From: Jackrogersella multiformis | Lineage: Eukaryota > Ascomycota > Sordariomycetes > Xylariales > Hypoxylaceae | Length of the DNA stretch: 64,000 bases | Direction of reading: 5' to 3' | Assembly (NCBI GenBank): GCA_902806575.1 | Contig: CADCXD010000009.1 | Span: forward strand, 2,790,001 to 2,854,000 | Shown: positions 36,595 to 48,051 of the stretch, piece after piece | Position numbering within the stretch: the stretch's first letter is position 1 | Layout of the letters: every line of letters starts with the position of its first letter | The notes under the pieces: generated by a model | Seen by the model: the letters and a program-made list of their open reading frames with translations, nothing else | Database searches by the model: none | Told to the model about the DNA's origin: nothing | Position numbers and translations under genes: made by a program

Positions 36595-37748
36595 TTAAGC
36601 GTGTCTCTCGCGAGCTGCCTCGAACTGCTTCCTCTGGAGCTCCTCCAGCTCCTCCAGCGTCATCCCGCTCTCCTCGAATTTGTTGCCTCGCTTCTCTCGG
36701 ACCTAGTATGATCAGTATCTGCACCACGATGATGACTGTCATGGAATCCAACGTACCTTCTGCGTCTCCTTGTGCTGCGCAGCAGCCTCGAGCACGGCTG
36801 GGATGTACTCGCCGAATCCCAAAGTCTCTAGTGCTTTGGTGATGTGGTCACATGCGATGGTCTTCTTTGCCTCTTTCTCTGAGATCTCGTTCGCCTCGGA
36901 AGATACGAGAGTGATGAATTCCACGCAGCACTCTATAAGAAGATCGCGAGCTTCCTTGGAGAAGGAGACGCCACTTGATGCGGGAAGGATTTCACTGACG
37001 ATCTTCTGAACGGTTGCTGCAGAACGTCAGCACACTGTACCTGTGTAGGTTGCCATCATAAACTGGGCGGAGGTTGCAGGTTACATACCCTTGGGGAGAG
37101 ATAGATCATCATTGGCTAAACAGTAACTAGTCAGTAAATCTGGCTCGACATGCTAAAAAGACGAAAAAAAATTGAATAGGGTCAAAGGAGGCCAGCTCAG
37201 CTCGAGGGCAGTACCAAAGCGATCAAAGGAATCCCACTCAGTTCCTTTCTTAGATCGACCCATCTTATTGGATAAAGGAGTCCTGTGTATGGTGGTCGCT
37301 GTTGGACTTCTAGTGCGAAAATTACTAGATAATGTGCTAGATGGAGCCCCTTTCCAAAGGAGAAAGAGAAAAGGAGACAGATATATAACAGCATAGAAAC
37401 AAGAGCTTCAAAGTTGAGCTAGTGTCTTAAGATGCTGCTTCGTGACCATGACATCGGATATTGTATGCCCATTCTATTGTTGTGGTCATAGTCATGCGCT
37501 TGGCTGACTATGAAAGGGACTAATACTCGAATAGCTATTGACACTGCGCAATCTAGCTTGTGTGTGATGCACACAATTCGTTTTTTTTCATCCTTAGTCA
37601 TGTCGAATGAGGGTTGTTTCATTCTTCATGACAGTATGTCGACTCATAGGAGAGCCGTCATGATCTTGACTGTAGGATAGACAAAGCTGGAGTTTTTAGG
37701 GTGTAAAGTAAATATAATTAACTTACCGGCGTGCTCGTGGTCCGACAT
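36595..37748 (-). CDS. NCB2: Negative cofactor 2 beta subunit (NC2-beta / Dr1)
   Basis: Four exons on the minus strand (37748-37727, 37115-37089, 37016-36757, 36702-36595) give 138 aa. The sequence is a histone-fold protein with near-invariant family text: DLSLPKATVQKIVSEILP, FITLVSSEANEISEKEAKK, HITKALETLGFGEYIP and the C-terminal EESGMTLEELEELQRKQFE. With NC2-alpha it binds TBP on promoter DNA and blocks or modulates preinitiation complex assembly. The first two coding exons are tiny (22 and 27 nt), and all phases match. Intron 1 is 611 nt, far longer than any other intron in this window. One TTCCAAGGTT decamer lies about 200 bases upstream (37950-37959). Confidence 0.94.
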
Positions 37749-39069
37749 GATGAATGAGGTTGAATATTGATTGAAGAGTGAGAGGCGTAGTGGGGAATAT
37801 TTGGGATGTCGCGGTCTTATTTGCCCAAGTAAATTTTATGTCGAATTTCGAATTTCGCAGTCTTGGAATGGTCGATTTTATGATTGGATTAAAATAAGTC
37901 GGAAAGACGAAGTAGAGTAAGAAACGCGATGCACTTGCTTTATTCAAAGTTCCAAGGTTGAGAATGAGAAGGAGAATCAACGATGTTTTTGTATCGTGCC
38001 TGCAGCCTCAGACAGTCGGCGTGCCAGCCGGGGTGGAGGTTGTGGCTGACACCGGTCAATTAATTCTCTGTGGCGCATGAGACCCAATTTAATTTTACAT
38101 TAATGGAAAATTTTCTTTTCTTTTCTCATTCTTTAATGATCGATCTCTTTCAACATCAACGAAAAAACATTCATGTTAATTAACCAACCATGCAACTACA
38201 ACTAGATTCTGGTTGAGTAGAAGCGAATCTTTCCATCTCTTGCCTATGTATATCGCTACCGTGATATGCAAGAACCTGGTTGGCTTCCTGCTGATGCCGT
38301 CTATCTGAGACTTGTTAACTCTCAACAACACCAGTGCATACTTCGCAAGCTTCTCAAGGTATGTGTCTCTCTAATCCTTTTATTCTTTTATCCTTTTATT
38401 TATTTATTTTTTACAATGATGAGCACGCTGTCGCCCCAGTCTTACTATAGCCTAATGGCAACATGGTGATCGACACGTCAAGCCAAACACAAGACATCTC
38501 TGAGTTTATCCGATACGAAATATTATATCTTTAGCATTGCTTCCTTAGGTACATATGCTAACTATATAATACTCCCAGATTCCTTTAGTTTCGCGAAAAG
38601 GTATATACCTGTGAATCCTTGTTCATTGCTGCCTCGAGCATGATGTCGAATCATCATTGTACTATCAAATACCGACCCAACCTGACGGATCCTATAATTC
38701 TCTGATCGATCTACTCCGTTCGCATGATAGTGTACTCTGTTGCCGACAGGACTTGGGAGACTGATCCATTAAGCCCATGATATCATATACCCCTATTTAC
38801 TATGATTCACATTGGACCTAGTATAAAATAGGTTCCAAATAAGTTCATTTGTAAGGTGCGTTACACCTCCAAAGTCGGACATGATTGCTTATGATGAACG
38901 TCATTGCAACCGAATCTTTATGTTGAAATTTATTTAGTCTTTTCATCTTTCGCCTGAAGCCATGTTTCTCCTTTCCCCTTATAATAAAGAAGTATTTACT
39001 CTAGCTGACTTGCTGTGTAATACTAGTTTTTGCCTTTCGACATATCAACTCATGCCTCCTGAAAGCTCG
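37749..39069. other. Intergenic region between NC2-beta and the SDR gene
   Basis: It contains the upstream region of NC2-beta with a TTCCAAGGTT decamer at 37950-37959. A short open segment at 38242-38358 followed by a GTATGT donor reads like an isolated exon (DMQEPGWLPADAVYLRLVNS), but I cannot connect it to a second exon or a family. The rest is AT-rich without genes. Confidence 0.4.
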
Positions 39070-40011
39070 TCAGTTCGGCTGCATTCCAACTATATGGACG
39101 TTAGTATATTGGTACCCTAGAGATTCCATTTTAATTGCGTACTGGAAGTGTTTGCCGTTTAGCTCGCTAGTAGCACTTTCGACCAGCTTGGCTATTACAC
39201 CACCTGGCTTCCTAGGGTCCAGAAGCCGACCACCCTCGTGCTCGTCCACGAAACTGGCATGAATCTCTGGCGCCATTCCAGTTTTGCCATCTTCTCTGAT
39301 TTGCTTCTGCATATCGGTATCAACTTTGCCGGGCGAGACTGCAACGCTGATGATGGACGGCTCCTCGACAGCTAGGTGTGTGCAGAGGTGATTAAGAGCA
39401 GCCTTAGAGGTACCATAAGCTCCCCATCCAGCGTATGCTCCAAATGCTGCGCCGGAAGAAACGAATACTACTCGACCCTTAGATTTTCGAAGTTCGGGAA
39501 TAGCTTCTTTGGTCTGCAATGGGAGTCAGCTCAACCCGCATGACGTTGCTCGTCATCTGGGGTGACATTAACTTACGAGAGCTAGGGCGCTGAAAACGTT
39601 GATATCGTAGGCATGCCTCCACTCCTCGGCACTTGATTCAAATATCTTCGTAATAGGAGCCAAGACGCCATGGTTCACAACTATACCATCTATTTTGCCA
39701 AATGCTTTCAGAGCTGAATCGATGATTCTTGGTGCAATCTACACGTAATGTGAGTTATTTGTCATCTATGCATATAAGGTGCTGAGATTCAGAGCTTTTT
39801 AAGCCATAAGATAGAGTCTCAATACCTTCAGATCTGCTAGATCTGCGGCCATAAAATCGACAGATGATGCGTGTTGTGTCTTCAAGTCCTGCAGGTTCTT
39901 TTCCGTTCTAGCAACTAGAAACACCTTGTGCGAAGCTTGAATCAACAATTGTGCTATAGCAAGGCCGAGACCTCGGCTAGCCCCGGTCACGATGAATACT
40001 TTTGACGACAT
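39070..40011 (-). CDS. Short-chain dehydrogenase/reductase (SDR)
   Basis: Three exons (40011-39826, 39738-39577, 39513-39070) give 263 aa in phase zero throughout. The classical SDR layout is present: the TGASRGLG nucleotide-binding motif (residues 9-16), an NHG variant of the NNAG motif, and a catalytic Ser136 with YGTSK (Tyr149, Lys153). A SPGKVDTDM segment follows, as in the family (PG motif). It resembles the small cytosolic fungal reductases related to yeast Irc24/YIR035C (sepiapterin/benzil reductase-like). The substrate is unknown. It is divergent from the FAD oxidoreductase at 40412 across a 400-bp shared promoter, which hints at co-regulation. Confidence 0.9.
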
Positions 40012-40411
40012 GGTAGTAGAACAGTAACTGAATAGTGAACTAGAAGTCAGTATCGCAATAAGTATAGAATCTTATGGTTAGAATGTCAGTCAGTGACCCG
40101 TGTCCAAATAGTAAACAGTCGGCAGACAAGATAAAATTGTGGACAGAAGAAATTACAGAAAATGAAAATTTCTATTTTTCTATTTTATCGGAGCTTGAAT
40201 TGGAGACGGCGGGGTCAAGAGGGGCAAACATCATCTAGGTAGCTGTTAGATATCTGCTAGGGGTAGTTTTTGTTATACCTGCCGGTACCGGGATCAACGA
40301 TTTAAACCTCGGCATCATCACTTACACATAAGATTCCACCTGCATAAATCCCCCTCGAAGACTAGTGGGAATAACAGACATCCGCCAACCAAAAACAGGG
40401 ATATCTACAAC
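40012..40411. promoter_or_regulatory. Divergent promoter between SDR and FAD-oxidoreductase genes
   Basis: These 400 bases separate two divergent oxidoreductase starts. There is a GGTACCGGGATC segment around 40285 and AT-rich, pyrimidine-rich leader on both sides. I recognise no specific factor site. Confidence 0.45.
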
Positions 40412-41736
40412 ATGCCTACAACCGTAATACTAGGTGCAGGCATCATCGGCACCTCCACAGCATACTACCTCTCTAAGCGTCAGCCAGCTGCCAGCATCCA
40501 CCTCGTCGAGCCCTCCCCCGAGCTCTTCGCCTCCGCCTCCGGGTACGCCGGCGGCTTCCTGGCCAAAGACTGGTTCTCCCCGGCCGCCGCCCAGCTCGGC
40601 GAGCTGAGCTTCGCGGAGCATCGCAAGCTCGCCGACAAAGAGGACGGCCCGCGCAAATGGGGGTACGCGCGCAGCACATCTATTAGTCTCTCGCCCGCTA
40701 CTGATAAGAAGAGAATCGATGTGTGGTGTCGCGACGGAGCCAGCCGCGCCGAAGCCGCAAGCGGTGAGACCTCGGCTGGTGTGGCGCCGCCATGGTTGAG
40801 GAGGGAGGGGGGAGATACGGTGGAGGTGTTGAGTGATGAGGGGAGCGTTGCGCAAGTGTGAGTTTAGAACCGGACGTTGAGATGTTCATTTACTTCATAC
40901 CTATCTTACATATAAGCCCAGGTAGGTAGGTGGTATAGGAAGTCCTAACCACGCAATCCAGAGATCCGCTACAGCTGTCGCAATTCCTCCTGCAGAAATG
41001 CATCGACGCAGGAGTAGTACTGCACCACCCCGCCAAGGCGATATCCGTACCCACCGATGCGCACGGGGAGCTCTCGTGCATACGTATCGCCGACACGCAG
41101 TCCAGCTCCGAGACGGATATACCATGCACCAACGTCGTCATCGCGGCTGGCGCGTGGTCGCCCGAGGTCTTCGCTACGCTGTTCCCGACATCCGGGTTCA
41201 AGCTCCCTATCTCGAGCCTCGCGGGCCATTCCCTGGTCGTCAAGTCGCCGAGGTGGACAGCGGACCACGAGGACCAAGGCTGCCATGCCGTGTTCATGAC
41301 GAGCCAGCCGGGGTACTCGCCCGAGATCTTCTCGAGGATAGGCGGGCATATCTACGTTGCCGGGTTGAACTCAGTGACTGAACCCCTGCCTGCCTTAGCT
41401 ACGGATTCAAAGGGTAATATCTCAAAGTCTGCTATCGAGAAGCTGCGCGAGACTGTTAAGGAGGTGCTAGGCGAAGACGATATCGAGGTGGTTAGGGAAG
41501 GGCTGTGTTTCCGACCCGCGACGGATAGGGGGACGCCGATTTTGACCCGCATACCGGATTCGTATCTTGGTCCCGCGATGAGCACGCAGCCTGTGCCTGA
41601 GGGGGGAGTGTACCTTGCGGCCGGCCACGGACCCTGGGGTATCAGTATGAGTCTCGGCACTGGCAAGGTCATGGCGGAGATGATTCAGGGGAGGGAGTTG
41701 AGCGCCGATGTGTCTGGGTTGGGATTGGATGTCTGA
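40412..41736 (+). CDS. FAD-dependent oxidoreductase (DAO family, Tda3-like)
   Basis: Two exons (40412-40857 and 40962-41736) join as GSVAQ-V-DPLQL to give 406 aa. The N terminus has the FAD-binding GAGIIG dinucleotide motif (residues 8-13) followed by an acidic strand end (HLVEPS). The signature SASGYAGGFLAKDWF and the C-terminal GHGPWGISMSLGTGK are characteristic of fungal proteins related to yeast Tda3 within the D-amino-acid-oxidase superfamily. The expected role is oxidation of an amine or amino-acid-like substrate using FAD; the true substrate is unknown. Yeast Tda3 has been linked to endosome-Golgi traffic. The coding region is GC-rich, producing long shadow frames on both strands. The neighbouring divergent SDR may work in the same pathway. 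Confidence 0.88.
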
Positions 41737-43689
41737 TCGGTGAAATATCTAGCTGCCATTTTGGAACTGATAATATCTATATACCCATTATACCAGTGTA
41801 GATAATTGTTAGGGCGCGTTCTAATTACTTCGGAAGGTTCGAGTATTTGCGGGATAGATTATACTGCTCTCGCAGTTTTAGATTTCGGGCTACATACCAT
41901 TATAGATTCATTTGAATAGAGCTACTGTGGCTTAAACTAGGTGCGTGTCCGCCTATGTATAAGCTTCTGCAAATGAATACTTCGGTAATCAAGTCTAGCA
42001 GTTTATGATACATTCGTTTAGGTATCATAATTACCTAGGTATTATTATATATCACTAAGTACTTGTCCACAAATCCGATATTATGTATAGCTAGCCCAAT
42101 AGCTTCTAGAAGAAATACTAATCTAGCGAACGTGGGCTCCTCGTGGTTCACTATCGAGCAAAATAAGCAGAGACACTTACTAGGTTAGAAGGTTCCTGAC
42201 TAGAAGTAAGCAGCCGTAAAAATTAAAAACCTACGAGCGTCCATAGCTGCTCGCGTGGCCGCTCATCCAATCGGCACGGTCTCTAAATCGACGAACCCTA
42301 TGAGACCTACGCAGCATAAACATTTCGAATAGGGGAAATATGATCCCGATATCTAACACCAGAAAACGAATAAATCGATCGTAGACATTGGCTCATCCCC
42401 ACGACGGCGTCTGCCACGACAATAAGGAGCGAATATCTCATCACATCATCACATCTCTTTCCCCTTACGTTGGAATCTCGATCTCGTCAATATTCGAGCA
42501 GAGGGGTTGCGAGACCGGCAACGCATATGTGAAGAAAGTGGCGTCGCATGTGATGCCAGTGGCTTTCTGACTCTCGGCTCGAATCGTGATCCCCAATGGA
42601 CATACCTGTGTACATATCTGCCTCTACACTGGTACCTGCTCTGCTCTGCCTACCTACCTAAAATACCCAAGCAGCCCTAGAAATACCTACTGAAACCGCT
42701 CTGTCTGTCTCGCACCTTTTTGATTGGGTTAGGGCCTGTGGAACACGAGAAGGAGGAAGCAAGTCCGTTAATTATGTCTCAGGCTCCTCGACTTCGAGCA
42801 GCGAAACACGACAGGCACCGGGCGGGGGCTTACTTACGCAGGGGCCGAATTAGTGCAGTTACGCCCGAGCTGTCTTGCGTGCGTGAGTGCGTGCGTTGCT
42901 TGTCTTGGACCGCAAGGCACGCCTGGTCCACCCGCCCGGACTTGTGTGGTAGGTATGTACGCACTTAAAGGTGGGATAGGTGCCTAGGCTGCTAGGTAAG
43001 TGAGACGATGGGTAGGTAAGACAGGTGAGACGGTGAGACAGATGCGTGTTGGTCGTGTGACGTTTGCGTCAGCCGCCACATTGACATTGGGTCTCTGATA
43101 GCTTTGGCTACAACATTCACCTGGCCAGCCTATTGTAGCTGGCGACTTACAACTCGGGTCCACGCTAAGTTATCGTGAGCGGAAGGCCACGGGAGACAGG
43201 TAAGCAGTTGAGGTTTTTAAGTCATGCGTTGCTTTTAGCTTTGATATGTAATACGAACGGATTCACAATCTACGAGTGGAAGATGAGTGTCAATTAAGAA
43301 GAGAATTCAAGATGAAGTTGTTGGTTATCAGATTAGATGATGATAATATAATAATATAGTGATAGTATAAGTTTGTAAAGAGCAAATATGAAAATCAAGT
43401 GGTATCATTATCCCTGCACCGTTTTACACCCCGAATATGCAACCCTAAGATGTTGATGAAATGTACAAGAAAGTAAAGACCAGGTACACAAGGAAACCTC
43501 CCTTCTCCGTTGGTCGTGGAGTCGCCTCCCTATCATCCAGCTTTTGTGATTGCTTTCAACTTCATAATTCCTTATAATCCCTCATGGATGTTGTGGAGCA
43601 AGGTTGTTGAATACTTGGTGCGAAGAAAAAAACGTAACTAGTAAAACATAATGCTGAAAGAGAAGATGTTTCGATGAGGTGGTAAGCTT
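41737..43689. other. Intergenic region, convergent 3' ends
   Basis: This 1.95 kb lies between the FAD-oxidoreductase 3' end and the 3' end of the minus-strand 210-aa gene. Frames at 42388-42570 and 42720-42968 are small and unrecognised. No RNA gene or repeat stands out, apart from short CTACCTACCT words near 42650. Confidence 0.45.
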
Positions 43690-44322
43690 TCAGCACTCGG
43701 GTAACTCGAAGTGTTGCTCTTGTTCCTCTTGTGCTTCCTCGTCAAGGTGGAAGACTATCCCCCTTCGCTTCCACTCGCCCCGCTTCATCATGGCATCCCT
43801 ATCGTTCATCCAGTGGGTGGGGCGCCGACGGTGGTTTGAGGGTTCGGTAGGCGATTCAGCTGGGGATGATGGCGAGGAGTCCAGCTCGGCCAGGCCCGGG
43901 GGAATCGACTGCCAATCCTTTAATGGCCACTGTACAGTTTGGTCATACACGTATGGCCGAGCTGCTGACGGCCGTCTGATATGACCCTTTACGGACGAAA
44001 ACTCGGTTGCGTGTTGTATGTGGTTCTCTACATGGCGAGCGTGGTTGAAGGGGCGGTGTTCTCGTTCCGCGGCCTCCTGATAGCTCAGCTCGTCATATTC
44101 GGGGATGATATGTGGTGAGGTGTTGAGGCTTAGAGGTGGGTGTAAAGAGAGCGGGTCGTAGAGCTTATCGTGCGAAGCTGTCGACGACGCCTGTGAGGCA
44201 CTGCTCGAGGTACTCCATTTTCGGGAGTGCGAGGTGGCCTGCTCCTCGAGGCTGTCCTTCCTACTTTGAAGACTGCTCTTCGATTTGTTGGGAAATATTG
44301 TCAATCTGCTAAATCCTGGCAT
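43690..44322 (-). CDS. Uncharacterised Ser/Pro-rich fungal protein, 210 aa
   Basis: This is a single-exon frame. The ATG at 44322 (MPGFSRLTIFPNKSKSS) is preferred over the in-frame upstream start at 44454, because the upstream 44 residues read like translated leader. The N-terminal third is Ser-rich with SSSASQASSTAS. The centre has EYDELSYQEAAEREHRPF and RPYVYDQTVQWPLKDWQSIP, which look ordered. The C-terminal part has THWMNDRDAMMKRGEWKRRG followed by an acidic/Gln end. I do not recognise the family. No transmembrane helix or signal peptide is evident. Codon use is like the neighbours, and the composition differs from random frames, supporting a real gene. Confidence 0.7.
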   Translation of the reverse strand: MPGFSRLTIFPNKSKSSLQSRKDSLEEQATSHSRKWSTSSSASQASSTASHDKLYDPLSLHPPLSLNTSPHIIPEYDELSYQEAAEREHRPFNHARHVENHIQHATEFSSVKGHIRRPSAARPYVYDQTVQWPLKDWQSIPPGLAELDSSPSSPAESPTEPSNHRRRPTHWMNDRDAMMKRGEWKRRGIVFHLDEEAQEEQEQHFELPEC

Positions 44323-47117
44323 GGTGAATAAGATGTGTTGGCAGACGTGTGCTCTTAAAATATGATCGATGTATACAAATGAATGTAAGAAAGAAGAGAA
44401 GAAATATTGATTTCTGTTGTAGTAATTGGTTATGGGTAGGTAGGTAAGCAGCAAGGCTTAGCTGAGGTGAGGCAGAGTTGTTAACCAGCTGCAACAGCTA
44501 GTAGTTGGAATGTCCTAAGGAATACAGCAAAGATTCATTCGAGAAACAAATGATGGGGACGATGGAAGGTATAGTTATTTTAATACCATTCTATGATCCA
44601 TCCGAATGGTGCCTGAAGATCTTCTGGTAAAGAGAAAAAGAGGAGACCTGGTACCTTGCAGCTAGCTTGAATTCTCTTGGGCTTACAAATGCGGACGACG
44701 AGTCGCGGGTCAGCAGGGAATATATGACTACCTCCTAGGTATATACGACTATGATAAAGTCTATTAAAGACGAATACTACCTACTGCTAAGTAGTGTAGA
44801 AGCAAAAAAAAAAAAAAAGGCTTATTACCCACACAGCCGGTACAACGAGAGCTATCACGATCCCTGGCCGCTAAGCATTTGATGGTGTGGACGAATGCGT
44901 CATTGATCAATAGCGGCATGTGGCCGCATTTCTATTGCGTCCCGTCATAGGTACCGCCAATCATCGAGTCCTGTGTCTCAGAAGCCCGGTTGAACCTTGG
45001 TACATACCTCCTAGGCAGGTAGATTGGTGCGGAGGGATGGATCGCCCGGGGGGTTAAGAGGGCAGGGGTGAAGATTTCGAGAATTTCCAAGGCTGGGAGG
45101 AATGCTGAGAACATGAATCTGCACGATATCAGATATCTCTCGTATTATAGGTTGGATCGAGTTTTCGAGTAAATACTTGTTTTCTTCGTCATAGAGGTAT
45201 ATCAACGAACTTATCACTCGTTTACCGTCACCATACTTCGTATTAAAAAGACGACTGTTTGCGCAGGGCTACGCTAGCTATCTCCTACCTAGGTACCCAT
45301 GTCGTACCTATGATCCCATCTGTTTGGATGATCTTGTAGATCATGGATAATGGTGGAGCATCGATGCCTGAGCGATATGAAGATCCATGATCAAGACCGG
45401 CAGACTGGCTTAAACGCACAACTCAATTGTAATCGGCTTTTGTTATTTAGCACGCTGATCTCGTCCCGTCCGAACTATTTCAAATATTATAGCGACCTGG
45501 ACAGCTGAAGTAATATCTCGAGGCTTCATTGGTGCTTGTATTAATTGCTTCCTTGGTGAACGTTATCTGTCAAGCTCATAACAGAAAGCCTGAATACAGT
45601 GCCACTCAAATAGGTATCTAGGAGGTAGGTAATCAATTGATCTTAGCAGCGGGACTCTTAACCAATACCTCGGGCGATTCTAGATTGGCCTTTAGGTACC
45701 GGTAATGCTCTATGAAAATTTTGTTGTTGGTGCGGCTGAGTACAAATAGATTCATTTCCATGTCACCTGGTCGTCATTGCGCACTAACTAAAGTATTATT
45801 CTCCGTGGAAATGTCTCAATATTATTATTTTTCGGATTCGCATGGCTAGCTACGACTTTTGTTTGTTCTTCTTCTCTAGCTTTGGATACTAGCTTGAGTT
45901 ATTAGGCCAATCTTCGATTCGGTCAACGTTCGTCCCGACGGAAAGTTCGGTCGCTCACTTAGTAGGCATTGCAAGCTCTCTAGCTTCGTAAGGCCAAACT
46001 TATGAACACTAGGTATGGATAGTTAGATACCGAGCTCTTAACCGACAACCTTAATTAAGTGTGTAAATATAGAATTGGTTCAAATGCTACCTAGGTAGGT
46101 TGCGAGTCAGATAACGAGGCGAATTTACTTGGGTAGTGAAGATTGATGTAAAATTTCCCCTAATATCAAACTCAAACTCGAGCCAAATACGACGGACTAA
46201 ATGTTTATTTGGGTAAGAATGAATGCTACCGAATAGTACATGAGGATAACTGACTGGGTCATTGTTAAAATACAACGGTCGATGTGCTTTAGCAACTTTA
46301 TTCTCCGCTGGGCTTCTGATCTAGGATTTATAATCATAACCTACCTTAAGTTTCCGACAAATGAAGTCTACCACTACTATATCGTTAAGACTTAAGAAGT
46401 AATCACAATGACAGGTGAAGCGTCATACTGAAGCCATAGGGCTAAAGCACTGCGGAGTACTATGGGCCTGATTTATAATCGACACATGATGCGGTTAGTA
46501 CCTGATAGGAATACCTACCTACCTACCTAGGTAGGTACTGAACGTATTGCGAACCATATGTTTCTGACACTGTACCACACATTCATTTAAGTATCGTTAG
46601 TAGCCTAAACACACCTTCTCCTCCCCTCCCCCTGAAATCACCGTTGCGATGGAGAGCATGGAAGTGCAACGTAGCTGAACCTTAAAGACTTGGATATTCA
46701 GCTTTTCTAGGTGTCTAACCACCTAGGTATAAACTACCTTGTTCAGCTCGGTCAAGCAGAGACCTGAACATTCGATAGGTTAAAATACCCTCCCCGAATT
46801 TTAGTCTTCGAATGAATCGCGGAATGGCGGAGTTCCTCGTAATACGCTTATTACCACATCGGCGCCCGGATCAAAAAGCGGCGACTTAAAGCTTCGGCAA
46901 CCTTGGAAGCTAGTCTAAATAGCTGGTATAGGGAACAGCTCAGCTAAAATACTGTCCCTTGACGGTATAGTTGTGCTAGCGGTACTTGATCGCAATGGCC
47001 AGCCAAGCGTTCGGATCCGACAGTTCGGTCTGAGGTTACTTGAGATGTTGGTTTATCTGTAACAAGATATTCATCCGGACGAGTTCAATCCGATTCAAGG
47101 TCCGCAGTAAATCTCAA
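44323..47117. other. Intergenic region, 2.8 kb
   Basis: No coding gene is supported; frames here are about 60-70 codons with no motif. A 15-base A run is at 44804-44818. One exact copy of the palindrome TACCTACCTAGGTAGGTA is at 46520-46537 and a reverse-orientation AACCTTGGAA decamer at 46899-46908. Confidence 0.45.
46520..46537. repeat. 18-nt palindrome TACCTACCTAGGTAGGTA, copy 1
   Basis: This is a perfect self-complementary 18-mer centred on CCTAGG and preceded by two more TACC units. Identical copies occur at 59105-59122 and 62834-62851, all intergenic. Confidence 0.85.
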
Positions 47118-47542
47118 CTATAGCACACCGTCGGTTTCTCCCGGGAGCCTTTTAACACGCTTCTGCTCCCAGTCGTCGACATCTTTCATAGCCAACCTCT
47201 GTGTATATCAAGATTAGAATACTCGTTCACATAGACGTAGAATAAGCAGACGAGCTTGACCGAGAGAACACTAACGTAATATTCGTCCTTAATATTCACT
47301 CTTCGACCTTTCTTGCCCACTCCTAATTCTTCCTCGCGAGTCATTTGCCTGACTCGCCGGTCGTGCTTCTCGTAACGTACGGCGGTGGCAGGTGTCAGGA
47401 TGAAGGAGCCGGCTACGATGACAGACATGAACGGCAACCCGAATAGCAAGAATGGGTGTTTAGCCATCAACGCACGGTATCTCGCTGCGAACGTGCCGGC
47501 CTCAGCGGCACCTCGGAATTTATTGGCTTGGAATATTCCCAT
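47118..47542 (-). CDS. COX16: Cytochrome c oxidase assembly protein COX16
   Basis: Two exons (47542-47276 and 47198-47118) join in phase zero across a 77-nt intron to give 115 aa. One transmembrane segment is visible (HPFLLFGLPFMSVIVAGSFI), preceded by a basic N terminus, as expected for this inner-mitochondrial-membrane protein. The conserved region after the helix (MTREEELGVGKKGRRVNIKDEYY) continues into exon 2 as RLAMKDVDDWEQKRVKRLPGE, the family C terminus. COX16 assists maturation of Cox1/Cox2 during complex IV assembly. It is divergent from the ATR gene with 509 bases between the starts. Confidence 0.94.
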
Positions 47543-48051
47543 TGTGATAATGGTACGGTCGGTTTTTATTATGAGGATTGTTTGTCGATTTCGAGAGCTA
47601 AAGGAGCAATATTCCTGGTTATTGTATCGATCTTGGTGTTGGAGTTGAAGTAGACCTAAGGCTAGAGCTCTAGTAGGTAAGGAATTGATTGTGTTTAGAG
47701 TACCTGCCTAAGGTATCGTATGACATCAATAGCAAATGCGCCGTTGCAAAATCATTGATGATCAATGAATGATCAATGATAATTAATTGTACAGATGCAG
47801 GGATGAAGACTAAGGGGTACTTAGGTACATACCTCCATATCACATCCCAACTTCCCCACTTTGTCATTGGTGGATCATCGTTATCGGCACTGATAGGTAC
47901 CTGGGTACATATAAATCTAAAGTTACATGCCAATCACGTGCTTCCGCGACAAGTAAATTCGCGTCAAACGCGTATCCAACTTCTAATCCGATCTCTCTCC
48001 GTTTCCACTTTCATCCGAAATAGACCAATCCCGGATGATGACCAAGATACC
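47543..48051. promoter_or_regulatory. Divergent promoter between COX16 and the ATR gene
   Basis: It contains a perfect tandem duplication of the 11-mer ATGATCAATGA (47758-47768 and 47769-47779), with an inverted copy of its core, TCATTGAT, just upstream at 47752-47759. The spacing of one helical turn suggests a protein-binding array. The ATR frame extends upstream of 48052, but the first good initiator is the ATG in CCATGGCTCC. Confidence 0.5.

Noticed and set aside
40998..41381. Several long alternative frames over the FAD oxidoreductase
   Set aside because: They are GC-rich shadows; the joined 406-aa frame carries all the family motifs.
44804..44818. A15 homopolymer as a possible retroposon tail
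   Set aside because: There is no coding remnant or target-site duplication next to it.
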